This document shows, one piece after another, positions 15,228 to 28,560 of a stretch of 64,000 nucleotides of DNA. This stretch comes from Urechis unicinctus (Eukaryota > Annelida > Polychaeta > Xenopneusta > Urechidae). Position 1 is the first letter of the stretch, and every line of letters starts with the position of its first letter. The DNA is taken from assembly GCA_034190875.2 (NCBI GenBank), contig CM067351.1, forward strand, positions 6,225,168 through 6,289,167, read 5' to 3'. Both the position numbers and the translations under genes were made by a program. The notes under the pieces are model-generated. The model did no database searches, was not told the origin of the DNA, and saw only the letters and a program-made list of their open reading frames with translations.

Positions 15228-16222
15228 CTTCTACTTTACTATCAACCTCTCTACCGCCTACTATACTGTACTGACAACCTCTCTACCTCCTACTTAACTG
15301 TCAACCTCTCTACCTCCTACTTTACTGTCAACCTCTCTACCTCCTACTGTACTGTCAACCTCTCTACCTCCTACTTTGCTGTCAACCTCTCTACCTCCTA
15401 GTGTACTGTCAACCTCTCTACCTCCTACTGTACTGTCAACCTCTCTACCTCCTACTTTACTGTCAACCTCTCTACCTCCTACTTTACTGTCAACCCTTTC
15501 TACCTCCTACTATACTGTAACCTATCTACCTCCTACTATACTGTCAACTCTAACTACCTCCTACTTTACTGTCAACCTCTCTACCTCCTACTTTACTGTC
15601 TCTCTACCTCTCTACTTTACTGTCAACCTACCTCCTAATTTACTGTCCACTTCTCTACCTCCTCTACCTCCTCCTACTTTACTGTCAATCTCTCTACCTC
15701 GTACTTACTGTACTATCAACCTCTGTGTACCTCCTACTTTACTGTCAACCTCTCTATTTCTCCTACTACTTTACTGTCAACCTCTCTCTACCTCCTACTT
15801 CACTGTCAACCCTCTACCTCCTACTTTACTGTCAACTGTCAACCTCTACCTCTATTTACCTCTCTACTTTACTGTCAACCTCTCTACCTCCTACTTTACT
15901 GTCAACCTCTCTACCTCCTCTTACTGTACTGTCAACCTCTCTACCTCCTACCTCCTACTTTACTGTCAACCTCTCTATCTCCTCCTACTTTACTGTCAAT
16001 ACTCTCTACCTCCTACCTCCTACTTTACTGTCAACCTCTCTACCTCCTACTTTACTGTCAACCTATCTACCTCCTACTATACTGTCCACCTCTCTACCTT
16101 GTACTCTACTGTCCGCCTCTCTACCTCCTACTTTACTGCCAACCTCTCTACCTCCTACTTTACTGTCAACCTATCTACCACCTTCTTTACTGTCAACCTC
16201 TCTCTACTTTACTATCATTCTC
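15228..16222 (+). repeat. Minisatellite, 27-bp unit, about 1 kb
   Basis: About 35 tandem copies of a pyrimidine-rich 27-base unit built from CTCTCTACCTCCTACTTTAC plus TGTCAAC, with many indels towards the right. Because 27 is divisible by three, the array gives open frames of up to 283 codons (STSYFTVNL repeats); these are artefacts and are not annotated as genes. Confidence 0.97.
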
Positions 16223-16258
16223 TCTAAGCACAACCAAAAAGATAGACAATACCCCATG

Positions 16259-16259
<1 letters not shown>

Positions 16260-16298
<39 letters not shown>

Positions 16299-16391
16299 AT
16301 ATATACCTATATATATTATATATATATATATATATATACCTATATATATATATACTATATACTCTCTATATATATATCTATATATACTATA

Positions 16392-16428
<37 letters not shown>

Positions 16429-16430
16429 GC
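16260..16430. repeat. Interrupted (TA)n microsatellite
   Basis: TA dinucleotide tract with CCTATATA and CTCTATATA interruptions, directly to the right of the 27-bp minisatellite inside repeat copy D. Confidence 0.95.
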
Positions 16431-19070
16431 CAAAATAATCACCAGCAGTTCTCAATATTCGTGTACGACCAACTCTGCGTTTTATCGATATATATATATA
16501 CATGGTTGAGGGCATTTCTAATTGATCTTGCGAGGGTGACTACATTCGTCGGCTTTGACATAGTCCGGTAAAATCCTGCTCCATGTCGTACCTCTCGACC
16601 CTGGTGGTACGTAGCGTGGTGCTGGCCTTTTCTCACTCACGAGTGAAGCAAAAATCGAGTCATGTCGAACCATGCATTTATGTATCCACGCGCTCGAGGG
16701 TTCATTATATACTTTTCACAACACATTGATAACCCAAAGGTGAACCGCTGTCTCTAACAATCAGCACCATGACGTACATTGGGTATCCAAATACACGCAT
16801 GCGGGACAACCCGTCCGCAATCACGTGCAACTTAAATCGAGCGCGTCGTAGAGTGGGGACGCCGTCATCAGACAGGTGCTCCTTCTTCTTATTACATTAG
16901 TACCTGACACGACGCCAGGTATCTGTAAGAAGCCAGCCCTGTCCCTATATAGAGGGCACATGCGCAATAGAGTGCGAGTTATGATATATCACCAACAGAG
17001 GACGTTTTCGTGTAGAAGGGTGAACAGGTGCAACGAGTCAGGTGAAGGGCGAAGATTTAGAGGTTGGAAGAACAAATCACATTATCTTGGAAATAGATTT
17101 CCACGTACAGCGTCAAACATTTATATGGTTTTAATACTTAATAACGATATTCTGTACAAAAATATTTCTGTGAAGGGCATAATTCATAACTTCTCCAGAT
17201 TGCCAGATGTTCCTTGGCCTTATTGATCACACCGACGACTTCATACGACCTGTGGTTTTCATTTCCTATGTGCGTCATAATCAACCTAGGATTTAGTCTA
17301 ATTTTAATTGGTTGGCATCATCTGTCAGCGATCATATGGCATCGTTGCGATTTACTCTGCAACATCCTGTACCTAAGCCGATACATTACTCCTTAACATC
17401 CCTATCAATGCCTTGATGAACGCGAGGGACTCGGGGGGTTATCTCCATAGATCGACTCAAACATAACCTCACCAACGAGTGCTATTCTTATTAGAAAAAG
17501 TACAGCTACGGTTGGGTTTAACGATGTGTATGCATATGGTGTAAATAAAAACCTAGAATACGACCAGGCGAGGGCTACTGATGTCATGGTTAACACCTTT
17601 GGCTGATGAACTACAAGGTGTGATCATGAAGCCAGAAACCATGGCAACAATGCAACATCCATCACCAAAATCACACTCATGTTGAACCCGGCCACACATG
17701 CATGGTCTTTGTCTTCTGTCTGTTCACAGTATTGTGACTGTCTTTATCAATTAGATCTTATGTATTAACCGTAATAAGCGTCGTCAACCAGTGTGAAGTC
17801 ATAATCCCCCCGGCTCTCAAATACCAAACCTTCATATCTGAATTAAATGTTCCAAACGGGTCAGTTTCCAAATTAGATAATCCCCGGTGTAGCAAGTAGA
17901 GCCCTTCGAAGTAAACATTCCAAACCAGTCAATTCCCATAACAATTAACATCAGACCGTTTGATCTCCAATTAAAGCTAAAGGTAATTGTACCTCCACGC
18001 TTGCTGACGACGACACACACTTGTATAAACACCACCATCCCCAGGAGTTAAATTGACATTCAGTATTCGGGCGACGACCAAGTTGGAAGGCCGACTCCGT
18101 ACAGCACGTATCAGTTAGGAATTCCAGCTCAGCAGTAGCTTCCGGACATCACCAGAGTTACTCCATACCACAGTTTTGTAATTTATATTCGGACTTGCGC
18201 TATACGGAATCCGTGCCCCCACATTCAGAAATAAACATCCGTTCAAAATGACGTCTCGTCTTCTTCACTACGACCATAAAGAGTGCCGACATTCACGCAC
18301 TAGGCTTATCATAACGCCAGCAACGAATGGCTTCTCCAAACACCCACAGACATGTGCCGCGTACTGCCGATTGTCACGCACAACGTACAGCACGATGGAG
18401 TCAATAGCGCTTCACATTTATGGTTTGGTTATTGTTAACATTGCTCTGTCAAGTGCTTTTATATTCAAAAAGTTTTTACGTCGAAAAGTTAGCTGACGCA
18501 GATGTCCGAATTTGTCAAATAAAGGTTGCCCTTTTTACGTGAATACACATTGTTCGCCGGTTCATATGATACACACTATATCCTGCCTTCAGCGAATCAA
18601 TATTCTCTCCATTCATATTCCTATCCTTATTTGGGAACCATTACAGCTAATATGGTCTCCGTCCCTATCTGCTTAGGCACAGTATCAATAGCAATACCCA
18701 GGTCATAAATATAAAATTTGCATCATTTAAATTCATATCTCCCGTTCACTGCACGGCTTATTGCCGCTGATTGTAGGGTTTAATGTTTGCTGATGGCTTG
18801 GTTTGAATACAATCGTCAAGTATATTCATTTCCAATCAGGTATTGTTATTTATTCAATTTATCAGTCCAAAGAAATATCAAACACGGTTGTCTGTAAGAA
18901 AATAAAGCTTCGTCGAAGCATTGCATATTTAAGTAGATGCCTTGAATAAAGACTTGTCGCGGGAGATGGGCGAGTAAGATTGATGCGCTATGAACGCCCG
19001 GATGAATATGTCCCTATAGGATGCTGATGATACACTGGGTGATACATGGGGAGAGACGACGAGGGTGACA

Positions 19071-20737
19071 CGGACTAGATGTCTGTTGATGGTGCTGGCA
19101 GGATGCATTATGACCATACGTAGTGTGTCTTTAGAGAAACAGTATTGATGCGTTGTACTCAAATGTCATTCCGCAAAACAGCAATGCATGTGAATTAAAG
19201 AGGCTATTCGGCCTCATATCGGGCACTCAGGGATCATTTAGTTAATACATACTACGTTTAACACAGACAAAAATAATGCCATCTTTTAATTTGAGCCGCA
19301 AATTTTACTTGATCGAAAATCATGCTGATAAATAATCAACATTATTATTTTACTGGAAATATTCATGATGTACTGTAGAAATCTGTTTTATTTAGTTGTG
19401 TCGCGATAACGGTGCCTCGTTAAAACGATGAACCACACGAATGATAGCTGTAAATCATTACGCGCTCCATTACTTCCTCACTACCAATTTTATAAATCCG
19501 CTTATGTTACAAAATATAGATTTCATCAAATCTTCACTTATTAAAGTTGTTGGCATCATTGCGCTAAAATTAGACCGACAAGCAGGAGGAGTAATTTCCG
19601 ACAACATAAATGGCGACAGCCGAAGTAAGGATCTATTTTCAGAGACCGCAGCGCCGCGTAGCAATAACTTTGTATCAAGTGACATTGAACAGCAGGTGAT
19701 ATTTAAATATGAAGGGTGATATTTTCCCTTATCTGATAAACGATGGCTTGTCTAAGGGTAATCCTGTTGTGAGGCATGGTGCGTCATGATGCTTGAGAAG
19801 TGATAAGAGTGAGGAAGCATAGCCATCATGGCCGAAACGGTAAGGAGAGTCTAAGATGGCGACTGAGGCAGTGGTACTGACACAACTAATTCACTGTCAC
19901 CATCAGAGGTTGGAAGTGTCTAGGAAATTGAAGGCGGAACGGACAAAACTGGCTGATGATACTGAATACAGGTGTGCATGATGATACGCGTTGATTTTGC
20001 TGGAAATGCATATTGCCAGCACACATTCGTTGTAGTGAGTTCACATATCTTTACCTGTACAATAACCTACCTGGGACTACACTAACATGCACTAGATTAT
20101 CAATAATGAATCAAACCAGACAAACGAAATCATTCAATAGCCAATGTTTCATGTTATCCTCGTATGTGATTAATCATTTGGATAATCGTTCATGTCGTGT
20201 TTTGGAAGAATCCATGGCTTGTATATGGACATCCACAGCCATACAAACGATGTAAGGTGACGTCATATAAAGCAATACAGAACATTAGGAAAAATAAACA
20301 TCTTTATACTCACATTAAACAGACAATACAAGTGAGCATCACAGATGTTCAAAGCTGTCACCAATTCAACTGAAGTTGGCAAACCATAACACATTAATCA
20401 TTGCATAGCCTCGTGGTGCGGAACAACACTCATTCTGAGTCACATAATATCATAGGAAAATCCCAGACCAAACGATTACTGTATATCCCTGTACTCCATT
20501 AAATACACACCAAGCAATAGGAAACAATAACCAAGTAATTCAGCATGCATATAAAAATATGTATGTATAGATATCTTATGATTATGCATGATTTTGAATG
20601 ATGGCAATCCATGGAAGTGCATAAATGAGCAAAGATGGGAAGAGATTGTTTTGCTCTGATAGCAGGTCATGAAAGGGAACTCAACATAGGTAACAGGTAA
20701 TAGTTCTAACACAGCCCTCGTGCACCTGGTCACGCGA
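19071..20737. other. Intergenic stretch downstream of the SLC24 gene
   Basis: Contains the presumed 3' untranslated end of the exchanger gene (adjacent to 20738 on the minus strand) and a candidate isolated coding exon on the plus strand at 19856-19971, described separately. No convincing AATAAA signal for the exchanger was identified. The 92-codon frame at 19441-19719 is not recognisable. Confidence 0.4.
19856..19971 (+). CDS. Candidate isolated first coding exon, unknown protein
   Basis: Begins CTAAGATGGCGACTGAGG, a YY1-like AAGATGGCG initiator arrangement. It then reads MATEAVVLTQLIHCHHQRLE and VSRKLKAERTKLADDTEYR before a possible splice donor, ACAG|GTGTGC; without splicing it stops at 19978. 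The charged, heptad-like composition resembles the start of a helical protein, but I do not recognise it and find no following exon before the exchanger gene on the opposite strand. It may be a captured or duplicated first exon, or chance. Confidence 0.25.
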
Positions 20738-21619
20738 CTAGAGGTCGCTGGGACATTCTGGAGGGTGGACGTATCCGAAGACGTTGAGTTCATACAGTGA
20801 AGCGAACAAGTTGAAAAGGCCGTAGATACAAACGAGAATGACTCCATAGGGCTTGGTAAGTTTCCAGCCGTTAAGGTGAGTCGCCACAAGAAGAAAGACT
20901 ACGGTAGAGAGTAGTGTAATGGCGCAGTACATGAGACCTGGATCAACAAATGTATTACGGTACTAAGCACGGGTGCAAGAAACCAACACCACGCTCAGCT
21001 CAGTCTACACAAACTGTAGTCAACAATTACAAATATTTCAGCGCATTAAGTGGCATCCAATGAACAGTTACGATGATATGTGGACGACCACACGTGTATA
21101 TAGCAAGAACGTCGAGGGAGAATCATGATTACCGGAGCTGTAAATTAGGATGCCGGTGTGACGCGCGTCCCCTAATGTGGTCTGTATGAGCCAGGGCAGA
21201 CCGAGGCAAAGGAGGATGTCAAACACATTACTGGCCACGGCGTTCGACATGGCCATGTCCCCGTGGCCTGGTACACAAAACATCTACATTATACAGCTCA
21301 CACAAAACATCCGGCATAGATATGTCACAGCTGCCAATCCAACCGCGCCATATACGTGAGCAGAATTTTTTTAACGTGAATGAGTAGTGACGAACAGCTG
21401 ACGCCGAGCCCGGGGGGGGGGGGGGGGGGGGGGGGGTGCCGCGGGGGCGGTGATGCCTGTGACAGCACGGTGATTTGGCTGGGCGTGTAGGTAGAGGCAG
21501 AGGGTTGGATTTCTTACCTTCGTTGACGACGATGAGACTGGCGATGGCGTCCGGCACGCTGGATCCGGCCGCTATGAAGGTGAGTCCCATGACCGTATCA
21601 GGGATACCGGCCGTGTGAC
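20738..21619 (-). CDS. SLC24 exchanger exons 8-10: alpha-2 repeat and C-terminus
   Basis: Exon 8 (21619-21518) encodes [20 protein letters not shown] and [10 protein letters not shown] with D391. Exon 9 (21267-21133) encodes [20 protein letters not shown] with D418, the residue that governs K+ dependence in the family. Exon 10 (20937-20738) encodes the last helices, [20 protein letters not shown], and ends [12 protein letters not shown]. All introns are phase 1. A 25-base G run lies in the intron between exons 8 and 9. Confidence 0.94.
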
Positions 21620-24600
21620 CTGTCACCCATATGCAATGGTTTTAGAGACGAGTGAGGCCATTGGAGGCACCCTTAAAACCAGTCTCCCTGCTTTGAATTC
21701 ATATATTCGCCTCATGTTTCATATTCTCGATGGCTCACTCATAGACTTCTATCCAATCGATGCATCTATCAACGCCACCTCCTTCTTGCATTACACTCAT
21801 TTTGCCACAGACAACTACGTTAGGGACCATTCCAAAACACGTAACTTTTTGGTCGACCCATACACCTCCCATAGCGCACCGTAACACTAGCCCACACACC
21901 TCCCATAACGCACCGTAACACTAGCCCATACACCTCCCATATAGCGCACCGTAACACTAGCCCACACACCTCCCATAACGCACCGTAACACCCTACCTCC
22001 CCAGCGCACCACACTAGCCCATACACCTCCCATAGCGCACCGTAACACTACACTAGCCCACACACCTCCCACAACGCACCGTAACACTAGCCCACACACC
22101 TCCCATATACCGCTAGCCCACCGTAACACTAGCCACACACACCTCCCAACGCATAGCGCACCGTAACACTACCCACACACCTCCCATAGCCCATACACCT
22201 CCCATAGCGCACCCGTAACACTAGCCGTACCACACCTCCCATAGCGCACCGTAACACTAGCCCACACACCTCCCATAACGCACCGTAACACTAGCCCACA
22301 CACCTCCACCACCCACCCCGTAGCGTTACGTAATTTCTGCACATGGTTTCTCACCAATGACGGTTATCATCCAGACCATGATGTAGGAGAAGACCCCGAT
22401 CCAAAACATAGAGAGGACGAAGGTGAAGACGAACCACTTCCTCCAGCGCTCAGTGCGGCAGTCTGGCACGGTCACATAGAGCACTACCTGTAGAGGTAGC
22501 GAAACAATCCACAAAGTGCGTGGCCAGCATCCCTTAGGAAAGGTACATAGAGAAGATTCCTCCTCCTCCTCCTCTCCTCGATAGGCTTCTTCTCTGTAAC
22601 CACGGTTGACAGTGAAAAAGTAATTTCCATTCATGTCAGAGGTTTGTGGTTTTTATCATTATTCGAGCCTTCGGTTTGTTTTTATCAATATCAACAGTGA
22701 ATTTATGATAAAATGTATACAAATGTGATTTTTTGTTCAATTTTACTGTTATATCATAATGATATGCAAATGTGCGTCTGTACCATATTCATGCTCGTTG
22801 TGTTTAGAATCTTCCACGCCGTTAACCACCACCAAGTCGCCGTTAGATGATGAGAGTAAACTGGTGAATACAGTGTCTTCTGGTGTCATGCAGAGGAAAA
22901 ACCGGTTGAAATGAATAAACTCACTCACCAGGGATGGGTGAGGTCAAAGGGAAACCGCCAATAAATCACGTGAACGTGTACAAGGCGCGGAATACACATA
23001 ACGTATGACGCAATACATCGTTCAAGTCACATGATACAGCGCTAAATGTCACATGAATGCTACGTCATACTGCAGCTTCTGATTTAGTGTAAAAACATGG
23101 AATCTTACATACATCAAGATTTATTAAATGGTCGAATAAACTCACGAATTAGTTATTGCAAAATATCAATGAGAACAATAACAGTGAACGGCAGGCTATG
23201 ACAAATATAATACATTTTCCCGCCCCATCGAAATGACGACGATCTAACTAATTACATGTGATTAGTCAAAAGTCGAACTCTTTAACGTATGGACACAAAA
23301 AATGCAACTAAGCCAACATTTGACAGCACACGAAACACATAAAGCGTGTTGTATTTACATGACCATGCCCCACCATGATTAATGACGAACACAACGTATA
23401 TACTAGCTGGACGACGATGACAGGCCTTACTTACAGCCTGTAATGGATTGTACGATGCTGATGTGATGCATTGTGTGATGCTAATGGAACGTCTCCCCCC
23501 CCCCCCCGCCCCCATCTCTTTAACCTCCCCCTCATTTCCATACTCCTCTCTCACCCCATTTCCCCCTCTCGCAATGCATATCGCATAGACGGACGGTTTA
23601 TCGGTAGCTCAAACTGGTGTTCCATACGTACTCATTCGTGGAGCATGATAACATGAACGCTTTTCACTCAATCAATTTAATGTCAACCACAGCTGATCTG
23701 GGCCGAACTGAACAGCCTCATGTTTTAGGCATGTAATGTGGTATATACTGAAATTTTCGCCAATTTCGGAAATGTCATTGGGTGTACAGATAAATGCTTA
23801 CTGCTATGTTCTCTGGGAATGGTGTACTGCTGTATGTTCCCTGCGAATGGTGTACTGCTGTAAGTTCTCTGCGAATGGTACACGGCTGTAAGTTCTCTCT
23901 GAATGTTCTCAGTGAATGGTATACTGCTGTAAGTTCTCTCTGAATGTTCTCAGTGAATGGTATACTGCGGTAAGTTCTCTCTGAATGTTCTCAGTGAATG
24001 GTATACGGCTGTAAGTTCTCTCTGAATGTTCTCAATGAATGGTATACTGCTGTAAGTTCTCTCTGAATGTTCTCAGTGAACGGTATACTGCTGTAAGTGC
24101 TCTGTGAATGTTCTCAGTGAATGGTATACGGCTGTAAGTTCTCTCTGAATGTTTTCAATGAATGGTATACTGCTGTAAGTTCTCTCTGAATGTTCTCAGT
24201 GAATGGTATACTGCTGTAAGTTCCCTCTGAATGTTCTCAGTGAATGGTATAGTGCTGTAAGTTCTCTCTGAATGTTCTCAGTGAATGGTATACTACTGTA
24301 AGTTCTCTGTGAATGTTCTCAGTGAATGGTATACTGTTCTCAGTGAATGGTATAGAATGTTCTCAGTGAATGGTATAGGGCTCTGAATGTTCTCAGTGAA
24401 TGGTATAGTGAATGGTATACTGCTGCAAGTTCCCTCTGAATGTTCTCAGTGAATGGTATATAGGGCTGTAAGTTCTCTCTGAATGTTCTCAGTGAATGGT
24501 ATACTACTGTAAGTTCTCTGTGAATGTTGTCAGTGAATGGTATACTACTGTAAGTTCTCTGTGAATGTTCTCAGTGAATGGTATACTACTGTAAGTTCTC

Positions 24601-27600
24601 TGTGAATGTTCTCAGTGAATAGTGTACTGTTTCAGTTCTCTATGATGTACATCAGCACCCACTATTTACGTTTCTGGACGAAATACCTATATGTGCTACC
24701 CAAGCGTGCAAGCTAGACAGCCGCCGAGTCAAACATAGGTCCTCAGATCTGCTAATTATCCGCTTGGCTGTTTGTCAGTCCGTTCGCCAGCCTGTTCGTC
24801 CGTCCGTCTGTCAATCTCTCCGCAAGTCTCAAATAATTGCGAAACATGTACAGCATATTCTCGTGATTAATTGAACAGAGCCAAGAAAATGTCAAAATAA
24901 CAATTGAATGTGTTCCGATTCGGAAAACACGCCGCACAAACACTTATCTGACGATCACAGCATACGGAGTAATGGCCAGCGCAGTTCGCATGTCTCAATA
25001 AGCACACATCTTAATAGAGAAAAAGCCAATAGATAACGCCACACCACTAACTTCATGCATGCTTCAAGATCACCATAGCATTCTCAACTAGTTCACCCTA
25101 TCCCGGCATTTGTGACCCATTCCATAAAATGCAAAGCGACCAGGCCAAAAAAATAGAAAAAATTGGAAACTGCAATCTGATTTGAGGTTATACGCACCAT
25201 CTTCCGACTCCACGAGGTTATAATGATGATGCTCCTCCTCTAGTCCCTTGACCTTGAGAGGCACGACCTCTGGGTCATGAGGAGTTGGCATACATGTACA
25301 GCGGTTGGTAAAATAGGCATCAAGGGTCGGGTTGAAGAACATGAAGGCGATGTAGATGACGTAAAGAAGGACCAGAGACAGGGCGTCGTACCTGACAACG
25401 CAAGGAAACAGGGGAAAACTACACATCGGTAAAACCTAAAACCTGTTTAATATGATTAAGTCATCTATCCTACATTAATGATCGGGATCAGAAAAGGAGA
25501 TAGGGATCTTAATATGACAACATATTCTCACCACATGACCACCCCGTCCGCGATGACGAGTACAAGCGTTATGATGCTGATCATGTAGAAGAAACTATCA
25601 CGACATAGTGGCCACCATCTCAGATACACCACCTGATTGGAACATTATCAAGAATAGTTCATGATACATTCAGTCAACTGAGACTCCATAAGACGAGTAG
25701 AAAGTATCTCTTTCTGGTATTGTTTAACATATCACGCAGTGTCAATATCATCAAAAGGCTAGGGATACGCATACTCAACAAGCTGATTTCTCACCATGAC
25801 ATAGTTGCCCGGGGGGGGGGGGCACTTGGCCTTATTCTGGATAGGGGTGTGCCGCGGGACCTCGAAAACCCGTACCCGTCGTACAAGGTCAAAATGGCCA
25901 AAAACATACCCCGTCGTACATGGTATTATGCAAATGTATAACCCGTCGTACAGATTGAAGCTGAAAAACATACCCCGTCGTACAAGTATGAGGTCAAAAA
26001 ACCCGTCGTACAAGTCGAGAGGCCGAAAAAGCATACCCCGTCGCGCGGCACATATATACTACCTCTATACACTTAAGTGCCCCCCCCGGGCATAGTTGAC
26101 AGCACAATGACATGAACGGTTGTATTATGCACTAATGGGATGATAACTTTAATTGGAGTCTAATAATATCAATTCGGGATAATAGTGCGGAACTGGCATG
26201 TGAAGTGCACTGTTAATACTTACTGTTGTTGCCCATAAAGCGCACAGACCAGGGACCAACATGACATTAAACACAGCAGAACCAACCACAGCTCCCAGGG
26301 CGATGTCATCCTGTCACAAACAACACGCTCATTAAACCAACGGGCAGAGACCACACATCATTTGCCAATCCTTGTCACACCATGCCCAAGCACATTCGCT
26401 ATCAGGCATGGTGATGTTGCCCTAAAAACTGCTGCCTATAGTTTTATGCGACTAAATGGCAATATGCCATGATTGACAAGTATTTCGTAATAACAATATT
26501 GGATTTGCGTTTTCCTTGCCAGATGACCTTTCCTTGAATTCATAAATAAGTACATTGAAGGATATTTGAAAATTGAAGCATGTTCGAAACCTGACTAACT
26601 TATATATTTCCATTACCCAAGAATAGCAGATATACAGATGCCTAAACCGTGAGATCTGGACAAATAACATTTGAAGTCCCTTTGTTCCATTACCAGAATC
26701 AACAAACACATTCCACTTTTGTGCTTTGCCTCAATCCAGGCGACTTGACCCAAAATGATATGATTATGTCACCACCCAAGCTCTTTCCTTGTGCGTTTCT
26801 TGAACTTTAACCTGTCCCAAATACCAGCACGCACGATGTTAACTGAGATGGCTCTGCGCACGAGCCTCATCTGATACCTTGGTGACGAAGACGCCGATGA
26901 TGGTTGTGGCCAATTCCGGCGCCGAACTTCCGGCTGCTAAAAAAGTAGCCCCAGCAACGTCTTCTTGTAATTTCAGACCTGTCCACGCATACATAGAACG
27001 CCACTTAATCGCACGCATATATTCATTTAATTGTTGAAACTGTCGTCGGATTAACAAAACAATATCTTTGTAAAATAGCTCATGCTAAAGTTGGCAGTGG
27101 ATTTATATACAATTGCGGTTCACCGGAAATAGTGCCATGGATTCGGTAAAAGCGAAGCACTTCTAGCTTATTAAATCGGCGTTCGGTTGAAGCCAGCCTT
27201 GTGGATGTATATATATTAAACACATAAAGAAAGCACTCAGTTGACCCGCCCCCACACACCATATTCAGTGGACTTCCGCTCATTGACAAGTTGAACCCGC
27301 CAATTGGAAAGCGTAGCGTTGGTGGCCTTTATGTCGGTAAACATTACGTGATTATGTTGTCTCGTGAATCAATGTTCATGGTAACTGGTGACGTTCACCA
27401 CGCCTCTACACCTAATTATACAGATCGCACAATAACGCAGAGGCCTCTCTTCTATGGCACTGACCGCTGTGATGGGTCGCGATGCAAGCGCAATGTGCAG
27501 GAAATGAGCGCGTTTCAACGCCGTCATATATCAGGGTAACCTTCATGATTAGAAAGGCAAGTGTACGACGCCGGTAACGCCTTCCTCACAAAGCTCCCTA

Positions 27601-28251
27601 TAGTGACTATAATCCACCTGGGCAGGCATAAAATAACAGTCATGCTTTTAGACAAGGCAGTATTTAGTTTTGTTGAGGCACTTTTGTCCCGTAAAATATG
27701 TGACATTTTATCTTTCATTCAATCGAAAAACGTCGCGAATCAAAGTAAATGTTCAAAATTTGTTTTTTGAATTTTTAAATCTCCGAATTTGATTGGCGAA
27801 GGATATTGTTTAACAATATGGAAAGCTTATATATCGGGGAGGTCGATTTATTATGGTCGCTACACTGACTAAGCAATTTGCAATAAGGATATGAGACAGA
27901 TAGCTCCCGCTCTCTGGTGGGATATTTTCATTGAGCGAATAACTGTGTGCGTCTGTGCGTGAATTCGACTGGAATGCATTGAGCTAGACTGTAGTCGATA
28001 TTGGGCGTTCTGTGCATACATGCTGCATACACGTTCCAAGTTAGAATATGATGATGCAGAAGCTGAACTCAAACAGAGTGATCAGACAACAGGCTTCACA
28101 ATAGTCTTAATGAGTTGCTCAGGGCTATTTCCATTTGTCAATGAGGTGGCGACAGGTTGTCAGTATTGACCAACCCGACAAACAAAGTGCCCACCCATCA
28201 GCATAATCACAGGCTCTCAAGTCAATACCCCCGAGCGGGGTAATATATATA

Positions 28252-28296
<45 letters not shown>

Positions 28297-28520
28297 TATA
28301 TATATATATATAGAGATATATATATATATATATATATATAGATATATATATAGATATATATATATATATAGAGAGAGAGATATATATCCTCTATATATAT
28401 ATATATATATATCTATATATATATATAGTATCTATATATATCTATATATATCTCTCTCTATATCTATCTCTATATATCTATATATCTCTATCTCTCTATA
28501 TATATATATCTATATATATA

Positions 28521-28560
<40 letters not shown>

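Larger units (their letters stand above)
15061..19070. repeat. Long diverged repeat, copy D, interrupted by satellite arrays
   Basis: Colinear with copy B. Blocks in order: TGTGTAAGATGTGAGGC...TATCAAGAGG (15096-15130), the 27-bp array and a TA tract, then ATCACCAGCAGTTCTCAAT (16438), CAATCAGCACCATGACGTAC (16760), TTACATTAGTACCTGACACG (16891), CATAACCTCACCAACGAGTG (17462), TGATCATGAAGCCAGAAACC (17622), CATAACGCCAGCAACGAATG (18310), and ATTGCATATTTAAGTAGATG...GTCCCTATAGGATGCTGATGATACAC (18921-19035). The unit has grown to about 4 kb because of the arrays. There is no conserved coding frame. Confidence 0.55.

Noticed and set aside
15376..16227. 283-codon plus-strand open frame rich in STSYFTVNL
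   Set aside because: Pure consequence of a 27-bp minisatellite whose unit length is divisible by three; no start context, splice sites or non-repeat sequence.
20476..20889. 137-codon minus-strand frame overlapping the last SLC24 exon
   Set aside because: Out-of-frame shadow; the SLC24 frame ending at 20738 is strongly conserved.
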